Below, piece after piece: positions 1-8,100 of a stretch of 16,946 nucleotides of DNA; the first letter of the stretch is position 1; the number at the start of each line of letters is the position of its first letter. A model generated the notes under the pieces. That model was given only the letters and a program-made list of their open reading frames with translations. It was not told the DNA's origin and made no database searches. This DNA comes from Kiritimatiellia bacterium (lineage in GTDB: Bacteria; Verrucomicrobiota; Kiritimatiellia; RFP12; UBA1067): positions 1 to 16,946 of the forward strand of contig JAQVQN010000007.1 in NCBI GenBank assembly GCA_028701555.1, read 5' to 3'. Both the position numbers and the translations under genes were made by a program.

Positions 1-2323
1 CGAGGATGCGGATGCGGCCGTCGTCCGCATGGCGTTCGATGCGGTCCAGGCGGGCGCGCAGGCGCATGCCGTCGAGTTCGCCTTCGAAGGCCTGTTCGGC
101 GGCCTGGATGCGCCAGCCGTCGCGGACGGAGCCGGCATGGACGGCCGCCGCGGCGCGGAGGCGCTGGCGCAGGGAATCGAGCTGCACGGCGACGGCCAGG
201 GGCGGGTGCGCGCCGAACTGGCGGCGGGCCCGCTGATCGAGATCGGCCAAGAGGCGGGCCTGGATCTTTTCTTCGTCGTCGCAGGCGGCCAGCGAAGGCA
301 GGAGGCTCAGCGCGGCGTGGGCGAGGGTGCCGAAGCCCATGGGGTCCATCTCGCGCGCGTCGTCGGCTTCCGGCTGCATGCGCAGGATGCGTGCGAGATA
401 GAAGCGGAAGGGGCAGGCGAGGTAGGCGCTGAAATCGGTGACATGCAGGGTGTCGGGGATCTGCTCCGGGGTGCAGGCGGGCGGGGCGATCCGGAGGGCG
501 GGGCGGGCGGGGGCGCCGGGCGGCGCGGCGCGCAGCGCGGGACCGTCGAACAGGCGCATCACGCGCCCCGGCAGGTCGGCGTCCGGGCAGGCCATCAGCA
601 GGCGCGAAGGCAGCTGCGGGTCCTGATTGGCGGCGCGGCGGCTGTAGAGGAAGCGCACGCCGCCGGGCGGGCGGGAGGCGATCAGGGCGCGCGCCAGGAA
701 CAGGTCGCGGGCCAGCGCGTCGCGGTTGCCGGGCAGGCCGGCGCGGACGCGCAGCGAGTCAGGGAGGAAGGCGTCGCCGAGGCGCGTTTCCGGCACGATG
801 CCTTCGCGCATGCCGGACAGCAGCACGGCCGGCGAGTCGTCCCACTGGACTTCGAGCCAGCCGATGGTTTCGCGGGGCGCGGCGGGATCGGGCCGGGGAA
901 AGACCTGTTCGCGCGGCAGGCCGGCCTGCAGCAGCGCCAGGGTGTCCTCCTCGACGAGACCCAGGCGGCGGGCCGCGTCGCCGGCGGACTGAATCCGGGC
1001 GGCGAGCTGGCCGGCTGCCTCGGCAAACAGGGGATCGCGCGGGCGGCCGGGCGGCACGTTTCGGCAGTCGTAGAGATCCGCCAGGAACGGCAGGAGGGGG
1101 GCGGCGGCCTGTTGGTTCATTTCCTCCAGCGCGCGATGCAGCACGGGGAAGTCGCGGGCGAAGGCCCTCAAGTCGTCAAAGGCGGCGGGCAGGTGGGCGG
1201 TCTGGCAGCGGTCGAATTCCGACAGCAGGTCGCCGACATCGTTCAGGTCCAGGCGATGAAGCAGCCAGTCCTGGGCATCGGGATGGCGGAGAAAGGCGGC
1301 GGTGGCTTCGCAGGTGCGCTGCCGGCGGAAGGCCAGCCAGGCGGACAGCAGGCGGCCGGGCGCGGTATCCGCCAGCGGCACGCCGTTGGGCAGGTAGAGG
1401 CGGAGGCGGTCCGTCTGCAGGCGGCGGGCCAGGGCGCGGGCGCTGTCCGGGTCGGGCGTGCAGACCGCCAGCGCGCGGTGGTCGCGTTCGGCTTCGATCA
1501 GCAGAGATGCCAGGGCTTCTGTTTCGTCCGCCGCCTGCTCGAACACATGGATGCCGGCATCGTCCAGCGGCAGGGGTTCGTCTTCCCACCGGTCGGGGAG
1601 GGGGCGTCCCCAGGCATCGAACCGGTCGCGGTCGGATTCCGGTGCGAGGACATGCACGTCCACCGGGACGCAAGTGGCCAGCGACTCCAGCCTGCGCGCG
1701 GCCAGCGCCGGCAGGTCCGGAACAAACAGCACGGCCACGCGGATGTCCGGCGGCAGATCGGGGGGGCGGCGCGCGGCCTCCCGGCGGGCGGCGAGCGGGT
1801 CCGCCAGGCCCCGGCCGGCCAGGTCGTTAAGCAATCCTTCTTCCAGGTGCGCCAGGTCGCGCCAGCGTTCCTTCTCCTCGTCTGGGACCAGCGTTGCCAG
1901 GTCCGCCAGCGACCGGTCGGCATCGGTCACCTGCCGCCGCACGTCCTGGATCTGGGCGGCGATATTCAGAGCGAAGGCAAAATCCCAGGGCAGGTCGGCG
2001 GAAGGCAGGAGGGCTTTCGGAGGCCGCGCGAGCAGGCGGCGGGCCAGCAGGGCCAGGGTCAGCGAGTCATCCGCCGCATGGGGAGGCGGGACGATCAGGT
2101 GCTCGGGCGTCACGATGCGGCCCGACAGGACGGCCGATCTCCGGGCGGCGGCGTTCCGGGCCAGTTCCGCGCGCAGGCGGCGTCCCGCGTGGCGGGTCGG
2201 AACGACAATCCACCGGTCCCGCAGGTCCAGCGGCCCGTTTCCGGTCCAGTCGCGCGTCAGACAGTCCACGGCCGCCGGCAGCGCGGGCCGGTCCCACCCA
2301 TGATAATGCCGGGCGATGCTCAC
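1..2323 (-). CDS. AddB/RexB-like PD-(D/E)XK nuclease family protein, partial (C-terminus off the left edge)
   Basis: I translated the minus strand from a GTG at 2323 and found about 774 codons open to the window edge. The N-terminus has VVPTRHAGRRLR, which resembles the degenerate helicase start of AddB-type proteins; I see no intact Walker A. Near residue 626 is VTDFSAYLACPFRFYLARIL, the hallmark of RecB-family nuclease domains, followed by GFGTLAHAAL and then LRARLDRIE and RIRIL, where the catalytic D-x-K segment should start just past the edge. The family trims or repairs double-strand ends together with an AddA/UvrD-like helicase, in the cytoplasm; the partner is not visible here. A GAGG sits 8 nt before the GTG; an ATG at 2329 is out of frame and stops at once. 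Codon use is extremely GC-rich, like the rest of this flank. The broad family call is secure; AddB itself versus a related nuclease-helicase is not resolved. Confidence 0.82.
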   Translation of the reverse strand, partial: MSIARHYHGWDRPALPAAVDCLTRDWTGNGPLDLRDRWIVVPTRHAGRRLRAELARNAAARRSAVLSGRIVTPEHLIVPPPHAADDSLTLALLARRLLARPPKALLPSADLPWDFAFALNIAAQIQDVRRQVTDADRSLADLATLVPDEEKERWRDLAHLEEGLLNDLAGRGLADPLAARREAARRPPDLPPDIRVAVLFVPDLPALAARRLESLATCVPVDVHVLAPESDRDRFDAWGRPLPDRWEDEPLPLDDAGIHVFEQAADETEALASLLIEAERDHRALAVCTPDPDSARALARRLQTDRLRLYLPNGVPLADTAPGRLLSAWLAFRRQRTCEATAAFLRHPDAQDWLLHRLDLNDVGDLLSEFDRCQTAHLPAAFDDLRAFARDFPVLHRALEEMNQQAAAPLLPFLADLYDCRNVPPGRPRDPLFAEAAGQLAARIQSAGDAARRLGLVEEDTLALLQAGLPREQVFPRPDPAAPRETIGWLEVQWDDSPAVLLSGMREGIVPETRLGDAFLPDSLRVRAGLPGNRDALARDLFLARALIASRPPGGVRFLYSRRAANQDPQLPSRLLMACPDADLPGRVMRLFDGPALRAAPPGAPARPALRIAPPACTPEQIPDTLHVTDFSAYLACPFRFYLARILRMQPEADDAREMDPMGFGTLAHAALSLLPSLAACDDEEKIQARLLADLDQRARRQFGAHPPLAVAVQLDSLRQRLRAAAAVHAGSVRDGWRIQAAEQAFEGELDGMRLRARLDRIERHADDGRIRIL

Positions 2324-2446
2324 GGCGGCATCCTCGCAGATCGGCGGCGGAGAATCAACCGATCCGGCCGGTCCGGTGGCGCGGGAAGGGGCAAGGCAAA
2401 CGCACCAAAACACTCCGAAATCTGCATCGGACCGAACAGCCCTCTA

Positions 2447-2485
2447 ACGCAAGAGACGCAATTGACGCAAAAGATGCGCAAACGC
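2447..2485 (+). repeat. Short tandem repeat of acgcaa(n)3 units
   Basis: Three consecutive 9-mers, acgcaagag, acgcaattg and acgcaaaag, are followed by atgcgcaaacgcc. The same gcgcaa-type motif occurs in inverted orientation at 2601-2640, so the two stretches could pair across roughly 120 bp. This looks like a small intergenic repeat family rather than a gene part. Confidence 0.6.
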
Positions 2486-2600
2486 CAGAGGGGTGAAATC
2501 AGGCCATGGCGTTCATTTTTTGGAATTGGAGGGTTGGTTTTCTGGAAAGCGGCAGGAGAAAAACATCAGTGCGATTGCATTTCAGCTGAAAGGGTTCGGC

Positions 2601-2670
2601 GTTTGCGCTCCTCTCGCGCCGCTTGCGCCTTTTGCGTTGAATGGATCGGAAGATTTAGATGCGTTGGCCC
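2601..2670 (+). repeat. Dispersed 70-bp intergenic repeat, left copy
   Basis: This stretch aligns without gaps to 16541-16610 in the same orientation with 63 of 70 positions identical by eye, including an unbroken run from gttgaatggatcgg onward. Similarity does not continue into the sequence before 2601. The copies lie outside the defence island on both sides, about 13.9 kb apart. Confidence 0.8.
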
Positions 2671-2746
2671 TGCGGGAATGGGCTTGCCAGGGCGCATGCC
2701 GCAGGGAATAGTGAAAACAACCACGCTGGTGACCAGGGAGAACGCC

Positions 2747-3244
2747 ATGACGTCGAAACAGAAGATCCGGGCCGACCGCGACATCACGCTGCGGTTTGTC
2801 GCCGAGCCCGCCGACGAGAACCTGTTCGGCAAGGTGCATGGCGGGGCGGTGATGAAGTGGATCGACCAGGCGGGCTACGCCTGCGCCGCCAACTGGAGCG
2901 GAGGCCTCTGCGTCACGGTGTATGTCGGCGGCATCCGGTTCTACCGCCCCATTCTGATCGGGCAGCTGGTGGAAGTGCGCGCCCGCCTGATTTACACCGG
3001 CCGCACCAGCATGCACATCGCCGTGGATGTTCTTTCGCGCGACCTGCGCACGAAGAAAGGCCATGCCACCACCCATTGCGTGATTGTCTTTGTTGCGCTG
3101 GACGCCGACGGGAACCCCGTTGACGTGCCGCCCTGGCGGCCGCGGACGAAAGAAGACCGGGCGCTGGAGAACTACGCCAAGCGCCGTCTCGAACTCAGCC
3201 AGACCCTCGAACTCGAGCGCCGCCCCTATCTGCCCGAGTGGTAG
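2747..3244 (+). CDS. Acyl-CoA thioesterase, hotdog fold (YciA/cytosolic acyl-CoA hydrolase type)
   Basis: The 165-residue product should hydrolyse acyl-CoA thioesters to free acid and CoA in the cytoplasm. After an N-terminal strand (ITLRFVAEPADENLFGKVHG), the motif HGGAVMKWIDQAGYACA carries the Gly-Gly turn, the hotdog helix and the Asp that is catalytic in this family. VGGIRFYRPILIGQLVEV and GRTSMHIAVDVLSRDL supply the following strands, and GHATTHCVIVFVALD is the last core strand. The length is normal for a single-hotdog thioesterase. I chose ATG 2747 because GGGAG lies 6 nt upstream and the conserved fold begins right after it; the same frame stays open back to position 29 only because it lies antisense to the nuclease gene. 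The acyl chain length preference cannot be read from the sequence. The gene stands alone. Confidence 0.9.
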   Translation: MTSKQKIRADRDITLRFVAEPADENLFGKVHGGAVMKWIDQAGYACAANWSGGLCVTVYVGGIRFYRPILIGQLVEVRARLIYTGRTSMHIAVDVLSRDLRTKKGHATTHCVIVFVALDADGNPVDVPPWRPRTKEDRALENYAKRRLELSQTLELERRPYLPEW

Positions 3245-3282
3245 GGGGCGTCCCAGGCCTTCCCCTCAGAACCCAACGGACA

Positions 3283-3299
3283 GGCGGCTTCCAGCCGCC
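3283..3299. repeat. Short palindrome GGCGGC-TTCCA-GCCGCC
   Basis: A perfect 6-bp stem with loop TTCCA lies 39 bp after the thioesterase stop. No T-run follows it, so it is a weak terminator candidate. It shares the CTTCCAG centre with the palindrome at 3995-4011, which suggests a small repeated hairpin family. Confidence 0.55.
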
Positions 3300-3373
3300 G
3301 GAGAGGCAGGGGAATACGGATGTACCTTTTCCCTGCTGCCGCAGTGTCGCCCGGGCACCCGGGCACCTGCCGC

Positions 3374-3401
3374 TTGACATTTCCGGGGCAGGCCGTATTC
3401 T
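3374..3401 (+). promoter_or_regulatory. Sigma70-type promoter for the tRNA-Val region
   Basis: TTGACA (3374-3379) and TATTCT (3396-3401) are separated by 16 bp. Transcription would start near 3408, just before the first tRNA-like relic at 3424, and would run through the tRNA-Val gene. The -35 is perfect and the -10 matches 5 of 6 positions. Its place directly before a stable-RNA cluster supports the call. Confidence 0.65.
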
Positions 3402-3423
3402 CCTCGACGCTGTTTCAAAGCAC

Positions 3424-3502
3424 GGGCGTTTAGCTCAGTTGGTTAGAGCGTCCCGACGCCGCGTCGGGAAGGTCACCGGCCCAAGGCCCGACGAGGTTGA
3501 TG
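3424..3502 (+). pseudogene. tRNA-Val-like relic 1 (intact 5' half, palindromic anticodon arm)
   Basis: The first 27 nt are identical to the first 27 nt of the real tRNA-Val at 3523 (acceptor 5' strand and complete D arm). Where the anticodon arm should be, there is a 19-nt palindrome (3451-3469) with 8-bp arms and a CCG triloop. The 3' side (from about 3476) no longer forms a T arm or an acceptor strand matching GGGCGTT. It therefore cannot be a working tRNA. Its right boundary is estimated from tRNA length. Confidence 0.65.
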
Positions 3503-3522
3503 TTGAAAATTTGAATAGCGAA

Positions 3523-3599
3523 GGGCGTTTAGCTCAGTTGGTTAGAGCGCGTGCCTCACATGCACGAGGTCACTGGTTCGAGTCCAGTAACGCCCACCA
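3523..3599 (+). tRNA. tRNA-Val (anticodon CAC)
   Basis: All four arms are visible. The acceptor stem pairs GGGCGTT with AACGCCC, the D arm is GCTC...GAGC, the anticodon stem is CGTGC/GCACG around loop CTCACAT, and the T arm is ACTGG-TTCGAGT-CCAGT. The loop gives anticodon CAC, with T33 present, reading valine GUG codons. The CCA end is encoded (ACCA at 3596-3599). It is 77 nt long and sits between two tRNA-derived relics sharing its 5' half and 3' half respectively. The promoter at 3374 probably drives it. Confidence 0.95.
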
Positions 3600-3609
3600 C
3601 CCTTCGCGG
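3567..3609 (+). repeat. 43-bp direct repeat of the tRNA-Val 3' end, copy 1
   Basis: This segment, from the variable loop through T arm, acceptor, CCA and ten bases beyond, is repeated exactly at 3649-3691. A repeat of a tRNA 3' end is the usual form of an integrase attachment site, but only 39 bp separate the copies here and no integrase is seen, so a local duplication is as likely. Confidence 0.8.
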
Positions 3610-3681
3610 TTACCTCAGTGGCCAGAGCGTCCCGACGCCGCGTCGGGAAGGTCACTGGTTCGAGTCCAGTAACGCCCACCA
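3605..3681 (+). pseudogene. tRNA-Val-like relic 2 (degenerate 5' half, palindromic anticodon arm, intact 3' half)
   Basis: The 3' half from 3649 is identical to tRNA-Val, including the T arm, AACGCCC and CCA. The 5' half resembles the tRNA (TTA-CCTCAG-TGGCC-AGAGCG) but the acceptor 5' strand no longer pairs with AACGCCC and the D arm has lost a base. The anticodon arm is replaced by the same 19-nt palindrome (3630-3648) as in relic 1. The flanks GAGCGTCCC...GGGAAGGTCAC recall a tRNA-Val(GAC)-type arm, so the ancestor may have been a second valine tRNA; that is inference. Confidence 0.65.
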
Positions 3682-3711
3682 CCCTTCGCGGATTCCGAAC
3701 CCCACATCGCC

Positions 3712-3954
3712 ATGTATTTCGTGTACGTCCTGGAAAGCGAAACGTCCGGACGGCTGTACATCGGCTCCACCGACCACCTGATTCGCCGATTCCACGAACA
3801 CCAGCGAGGCAAAACCCGGTCCACGCGCCATCACGGCCCCTGGGTCATGCCGTATTATGAAACAAGGCCGACCCGCGCAGAAGCCGTCCGCCGGGAAAAG
3901 CAATTGAAAGCATGGAAGAACCCGGCCCGGATCCGCTCGCTGTTTCCTTCGTAA
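3712..3954 (+). CDS. Small GIY-YIG nuclease family protein
   Basis: The 80-residue product is a bare GIY-YIG domain, a metal-dependent DNA endonuclease fold. YFVYVLES supplies the first GIY-like strand, RLYIGST the YIG strand, and the Arg in HLIRRFHEHQRG together with the Glu in RREKQLKAWK are the expected active-site positions. The Thr-rich KTRSTRHHGPW stretch is also typical of the UPF0213/YhbQ group. No DNA-binding domain is attached. The length is normal for stand-alone members, whose cellular role is mostly unknown. ATG 3712 is the only sensible start since MYFVYVL begins the domain; no strong ribosome-binding site is visible. It starts 30 bp after relic 2, so it could be read from the tRNA promoter. 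Confidence 0.88.
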   Translation: MYFVYVLESETSGRLYIGSTDHLIRRFHEHQRGKTRSTRHHGPWVMPYYETRPTRAEAVRREKQLKAWKNPARIRSLFPS

Positions 3955-3994
3955 CCCTCGCTTCCGCCTGCGGCGAAAAGATCGGCGGGGTTCA

Positions 3995-4011
3995 CCACGC
4001 TTCCAGCGTGG
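3995..4011. repeat. Short palindrome CCACGCT-TCC-AGCGTGG
   Basis: A perfect 7-bp stem with a 3-nt loop lies between the convergent GIY-YIG gene and the PD-(D/E)XK pseudogene. It has the CTTCCAG centre seen at 3283-3299. No T-run follows on either strand, so a terminator role is uncertain. Confidence 0.55.
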
Positions 4012-4030
4012 TTCTTCGCGGCGTCTGCCG

Positions 4031-4054
4031 CCCCGACACGCTTCGTGGTCGGGG
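4031..4054. terminator. Hairpin between convergent genes, possible bidirectional terminator
   Basis: CCCCGAC pairs with GTCGGGG, and ACG/CGT extends the stem with one bulged G around a CTT loop. It lies 35 bp past the minus-strand operon end and 77 bp past the GIY-YIG stop, where both transcripts would need to end. It lacks a U-tract, so intrinsic termination is only plausible. Its arm resembles the palindrome in the tRNA relics. Confidence 0.35.
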
Positions 4055-4088
4055 GGCTTCGGGTGGGGGCGCGCGCGTCTTGAAGTCT

Positions 4089-5096
4089 TTACTCCTTATC
4101 TGACTTCCGACGACGGCCCCAGTTAATCTTCCTGAGTAGCGGTAGAAGCGCATCGGCGAGGGCTTGAAGCTGTTGCAGTGCCCGCTCAAGTTCATCATCG
4201 TCAAGAATATCGCCAGGCGTCCGCGTGTCCATGTGGAGGCGCGACCATGCCTTACCCCACTTGGATTGGTACTTGAAATCATAGCCATCGGCTTTTAGCT
4301 TCAAACGTGCTGTTCTCATGGCCGCGCGAATTTTGTTTGCCCTTTTCAAGGTCTGCTTGTCCTGCTGCCAGGCCTTGGCCCATTCAAGATGAAACGCGGT
4401 CTCGTATGAATATGTGGCATCCGTCTTCTTCTTCCTGTGGAATGCCAGTTCGAGGTGAAGCTTCGCGTTCCCGTTCACCTCGCCAAACTGGACAAGGCTC
4501 TTAGATGGCCAATCGATTGCTTCAATACCCTTCATCTTATTAGCTGTGTGGAATCTATCCTTAACGGCTGCAAGAAACTCGTCCCTGGAATACCGGCGGC
4601 GGATTTTCACATCTATGGGGTTCGCTGACTTCTCCAGTTTGCAGCGTCGCTTGTCCGCGAGCAAAACGCCGATGTTAGCCCCAAAATCCCCGACGTTTCC
4701 AAGCACAAGAAGCGCAGGCCCGAGGATTCGGTGCCTTTGCTTCTCAGGGAGAACAATATAGAAGCAGACCTTTATGGATTTTACTTTTAGGAACTCGACG
4801 AAATCAGTCAGGTAGAGATTCGCTCCTTTGGAAATTCTATCCAGAAAATCGAACCCGCTTTCCTGAAGCATTGAGATATATGCCACCAACTAACCGACAG
4901 CATGACCCACCGAAGATATCCGGGTAGCAAGCTTGCCCTCTGCCACATGGAAGCATTTGTCCTTTCGGCTATAAACGAGCACATCGAGCTTGCCCGCTGA
5001 AAAACGGAATTCCGTCGTCGAGAAGTCGCACCCAAGGCTGCGGTCAAAAAACTTCTGGGCGGGAACATTGAGCTCTCTATTTTCTCGTTGATCCAT
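4089..5096 (-). pseudogene. PD-(D/E)XK nuclease-like gene interrupted by an in-frame amber codon
   Basis: The frame from ATG 5096 gives 68 residues, a TAG at 4890-4892, then 266 further codons in the same frame to a stop at 4089. Residues 36-56 (GKLDVLVYSRKDKCFHVAEGK) show Asp38 and Glu53-x-Lys55 in the spacing of a PD-(D/E)XK nuclease core. The helix carrying the usual core Gln follows (SVGHAVG-stop-LVAYISMLQES); a CAG-to-TAG change would explain the stop. AGGAG lies 6-7 nt before ATG 5096. The C-terminal part has no domain I recognise; it is rich in Lys/Arg and ends in GRRRKSDKE. If each half is translated separately, the pieces are 4890-5096 and 4089-4889 (TTG start), neither holding a whole fold. 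It is the last gene of the restriction operon, 39 bp after hsdR. A sequencing error or a suppressed stop cannot be excluded. Confidence 0.7.
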
Positions 5097-5135
5097 TTCC
5101 AACTCCTGCTTCCTGATGGTGCAATGACCTTGGCC

Positions 5136-8100
5136 TCATGACCATTCCGCGCAGAGCACTTCCGCCTGTTGCAATACTAGCTCGGTTGCCCGCGCCTGCA
5201 TGTCGGGAGGATACCCATACTTGCGCAACACTCGTTTGACGAGGACACGAATGTGCGCCCTGGCATTTTCGCGGACCTGCCAATCAATTGTGACGCTCTG
5301 CTTCACGCGATCGACAAGTTCCTGGGCAAGGAAGCGGAGTTTCTCATCGCCAATCACCTGTTTGGCGCTCTCGTTCTCGGCCAGCGCGTCATAAAAGGCG
5401 ACTTCATCATCCGAAAGCCCCATCTCCTGGCCGCGCGACGCGGCCATCCGCATCTCCTTGGCAATGCGGATTAACTCATCTATGACTTGGGCCGCTTCGA
5501 TGGCGCGGTTTTGGTACTTACGTACGGCCAGCTCGAGCATCTCGGCAAACGACCGGGCCTGGACGACATTTTTGCGCATGCGCGTCTTTATCTCATCGTT
5601 GATCAGTTTTTTCAGCAGCTCAAGCGCCAAGTTGCGCTGTGGCAATTTCTGAACATCTGCCAAAAATTCGTCCGAAAGAATGGAGATATCCGGCTTCTCA
5701 AGCCCGGCCGCCGCAAAGATATCCACCACCTCCGAAGAATAGACTGCCCGAGACACAAGTTGACGGATCGCCGACTCCATTTCGTCCGGCGATCTCTCGC
5801 TCTCGGACATCGTTATCTTAACCAGCGCCGAGCGAATCTCCTGGAATAGTCCGATTTCATCACGTATCGCCATCGCTTTCGCATTCGGCACCGCCAGCGC
5901 AAACGCTTTCGAGAGATTGCTTACCGCCTGAACAAAGCGCGCTTTGCCCTTATCCAAACTAAGCACGAATTCCATGGCCTGGGCTACGCCGTTCATGCGT
6001 TGAGCGGGAGCCGCCTTCAGGATGGCCTTGTAGTCAAAGCCATGCATAAGGCCGCACACTACCTCGAACTTCTCGACCATGACTGCCGCCGCCTGCTCCT
6101 GATCAACGGTCGCCTGACCCTTACCGCCACTGGCCGTATAGGTATGCAAAGCGTGCTTTAGCGCGTCCGCGATTCCAAGATAGTCCACGACAAGGCCGCC
6201 GGGCTTATCCTTGAACACGCGATTGACCCGTGCGATGGCCTGCATCAGGTTGTGCCCGTTCATCGGCTTGTCCAGGTACATCGTGTGCATGCTGGGGCAG
6301 TCGAATCCCGTCAGCCACATGTCCCGCACGATAACCAGTTTAAGCCCGTCGGATGGGTCCTTGTACCGCTTGGCGATGGCTTCGCTGGCTATTTTGGTGC
6401 GAATGTGCGGCTGCCAGGTCGTATTGTCCGATGCCGAACCGCTCATGACGATTTTAATCTGGCCCTTGGCATCATCCGCATGGTGCCATTGCGGGCGCAG
6501 TTTAATGATAGAATCGTACATGTCCACACAGATGCGCCGCGACATGCAGACGATCATGGCCTTGCCGACCATCGCCCCGACGCGCTTTTCAAAGTGATCG
6601 ATGATGTCCTGCGCAACCAGCCGCACCCGCTTGTCGGTGCCGACCATTGCCTCCAGCGCCGCCCATTTGGTCTTGAGCTTGCTCTTTTCCTCTTCTTCTT
6701 CGCCTTCGGTGATTTCCTCAAACTCCGGATCGAGTTTCGGCTTCTCCTCATCCTTCAGTTCCAGCTTGGCCAAGCGCGACTCGTAGTAAATTGGGACCGT
6801 CGCGCCATCTTCGACCGCTCGGAGGATGTCGTACTTATCGATATAATCGCCGAAGACTGCTGGCGTGTTCTTGTCATCGAGCTCAACCGGCGTTCCAGTA
6901 AAACCGATGAACGAGGCCCCAGGCAACGAATCCCGCAGGTACTTGGCCATGCCGTACTTCAATTTGCCGGTCTTCTTGTCCAGCCTGGCGCGAAAGCCGT
7001 AATGGCTGCGGTGGGCCTCGTCGGCGATCACCACGATATTGCGCCGGTCGCTCAAGGCGTCACCGCCCTCAAACTTTTGCAACGTGGTGAACACCACGCC
7101 GCCCGATGCCACCCGCAGCAGCTCTTTCAGGTGCTCCCGGCTCTCGGCCTGGACAGGTTTCTGGCGCAGAAGCTCGCTATTGGTGCTGAAGGTGCCGAAA
7201 AGCTGATCGTCGAGGTCATTGCGATCCGTAATGACGACCAGCGTCGGGTTCTCCATCGCCGGATGCTTGATGATCTTCCCGCCGTAGAAGGCCATTGAAA
7301 GGCTTTTGCCAGAGCCTTGCGTGTGCCATACCACGCCAATGCGCCTATCGCCGCAGGGGGAAATGGCCTCGACCGTGCAATCCATCGCCTTGTTGACCGC
7401 CCAAAACTGGTGATAGGCCGCCGCTTTCTTGGCAATCGCCTTGCCGTCATCCTCAAACGTGATGAAATTTAGCACATAATCAAGAAACCGTCGTTTCTCG
7501 AAGACCCCTTTGATCAACACTTCCAGTTGCACCGCGCTCTTGGGTGCGAGGGTGCTTCCATCAGTGGTCCGCCACGGTTGAAACCGATCCCAACCGGCGG
7601 TCAACGTTCCCGCTTTCGCGAAAAGACCGTCGGAGATCACCATCATCTCGTTGAAAACGAAGAAACCGGGGATGTCCAATTTGTACGTTTGGAGCTGGTT
7701 GAAGGCATGGCGGATCGTCGCTTTTTCCTCGGCGGGATTTTTCAGCTCGATGATGCCGAGCGGCAGGCCGTTGACAAAAACCACTACGTCCGGCCTGCGG
7801 TTTCTCCGATCCTCGACGACCGTGAACTGGTTGACGACGAGAAACTCGTTCTGGTCAATCTTAGCCGGGTCGCGTTGGATCAACCACACCTTGCTATGTC
7901 TCTGCCTGCCGTCATCCCGCCAGGACACATCCACGCCGTCAGTCAGCAGCCGGTGAAACACCCGGTTATTGACGATAAGGTCCGGGCTGTCTGTTCGCGT
8001 GCACTGCCGGATCGCATCTTCAAATACTTCGTTCGGCATGCCTGGATTGATACGGCGTAGCGCATCTCGCAGCCGCTGAATCAAGACAACCTGGCCATAG

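Larger units (their letters stand above)
2324..2746. other. Divergent intergenic region with cgcaa-type repeats
   Basis: This gap lies between two divergently transcribed genes. I see no credible coding frame: the long plus frame crossing it is the antisense frame of the nuclease gene running on into the thioesterase. It contains a short 9-bp tandem repeat (2447-2473), the left copy of a dispersed 70-bp repeat (2601-2670), and a T-rich stretch at 2514-2542 with TGGAAT and TGGAAA half-sites. Promoters for both neighbours should lie here, but I find no clear -35/-10 pair. Confidence 0.6.

Noticed and set aside
29..2746. Open plus-strand frame of more than 900 codons joined in frame to the thioesterase
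   Set aside because: It is codon-aligned antisense to the AddB-like gene. Lack of TTA, CTA and TCA codons in that GC-rich gene leaves the opposite frame open. Its translation is Gly/Ala/Arg/Gln-rich with no domain, and the thioesterase has its own ribosome-binding site at 2747.
3567..3691. attL/attR pair of an integrated element at tRNA-Val
   Set aside because: The 43-bp repeats are only 39 bp apart, no integrase gene is in the window, and the defence island does not lie between them.
3238..3903. Several short frames on both strands over the tRNA cluster
   Set aside because: They cross tRNA-Val, its relics and the GIY-YIG gene; their products reflect tRNA sequence and antisense reading.
6252..7298. 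348-codon plus-strand frame inside hsdR
   Set aside because: Antisense to the translocase domain of hsdR, whose motifs are complete. The antisense protein shows no recognisable fold.
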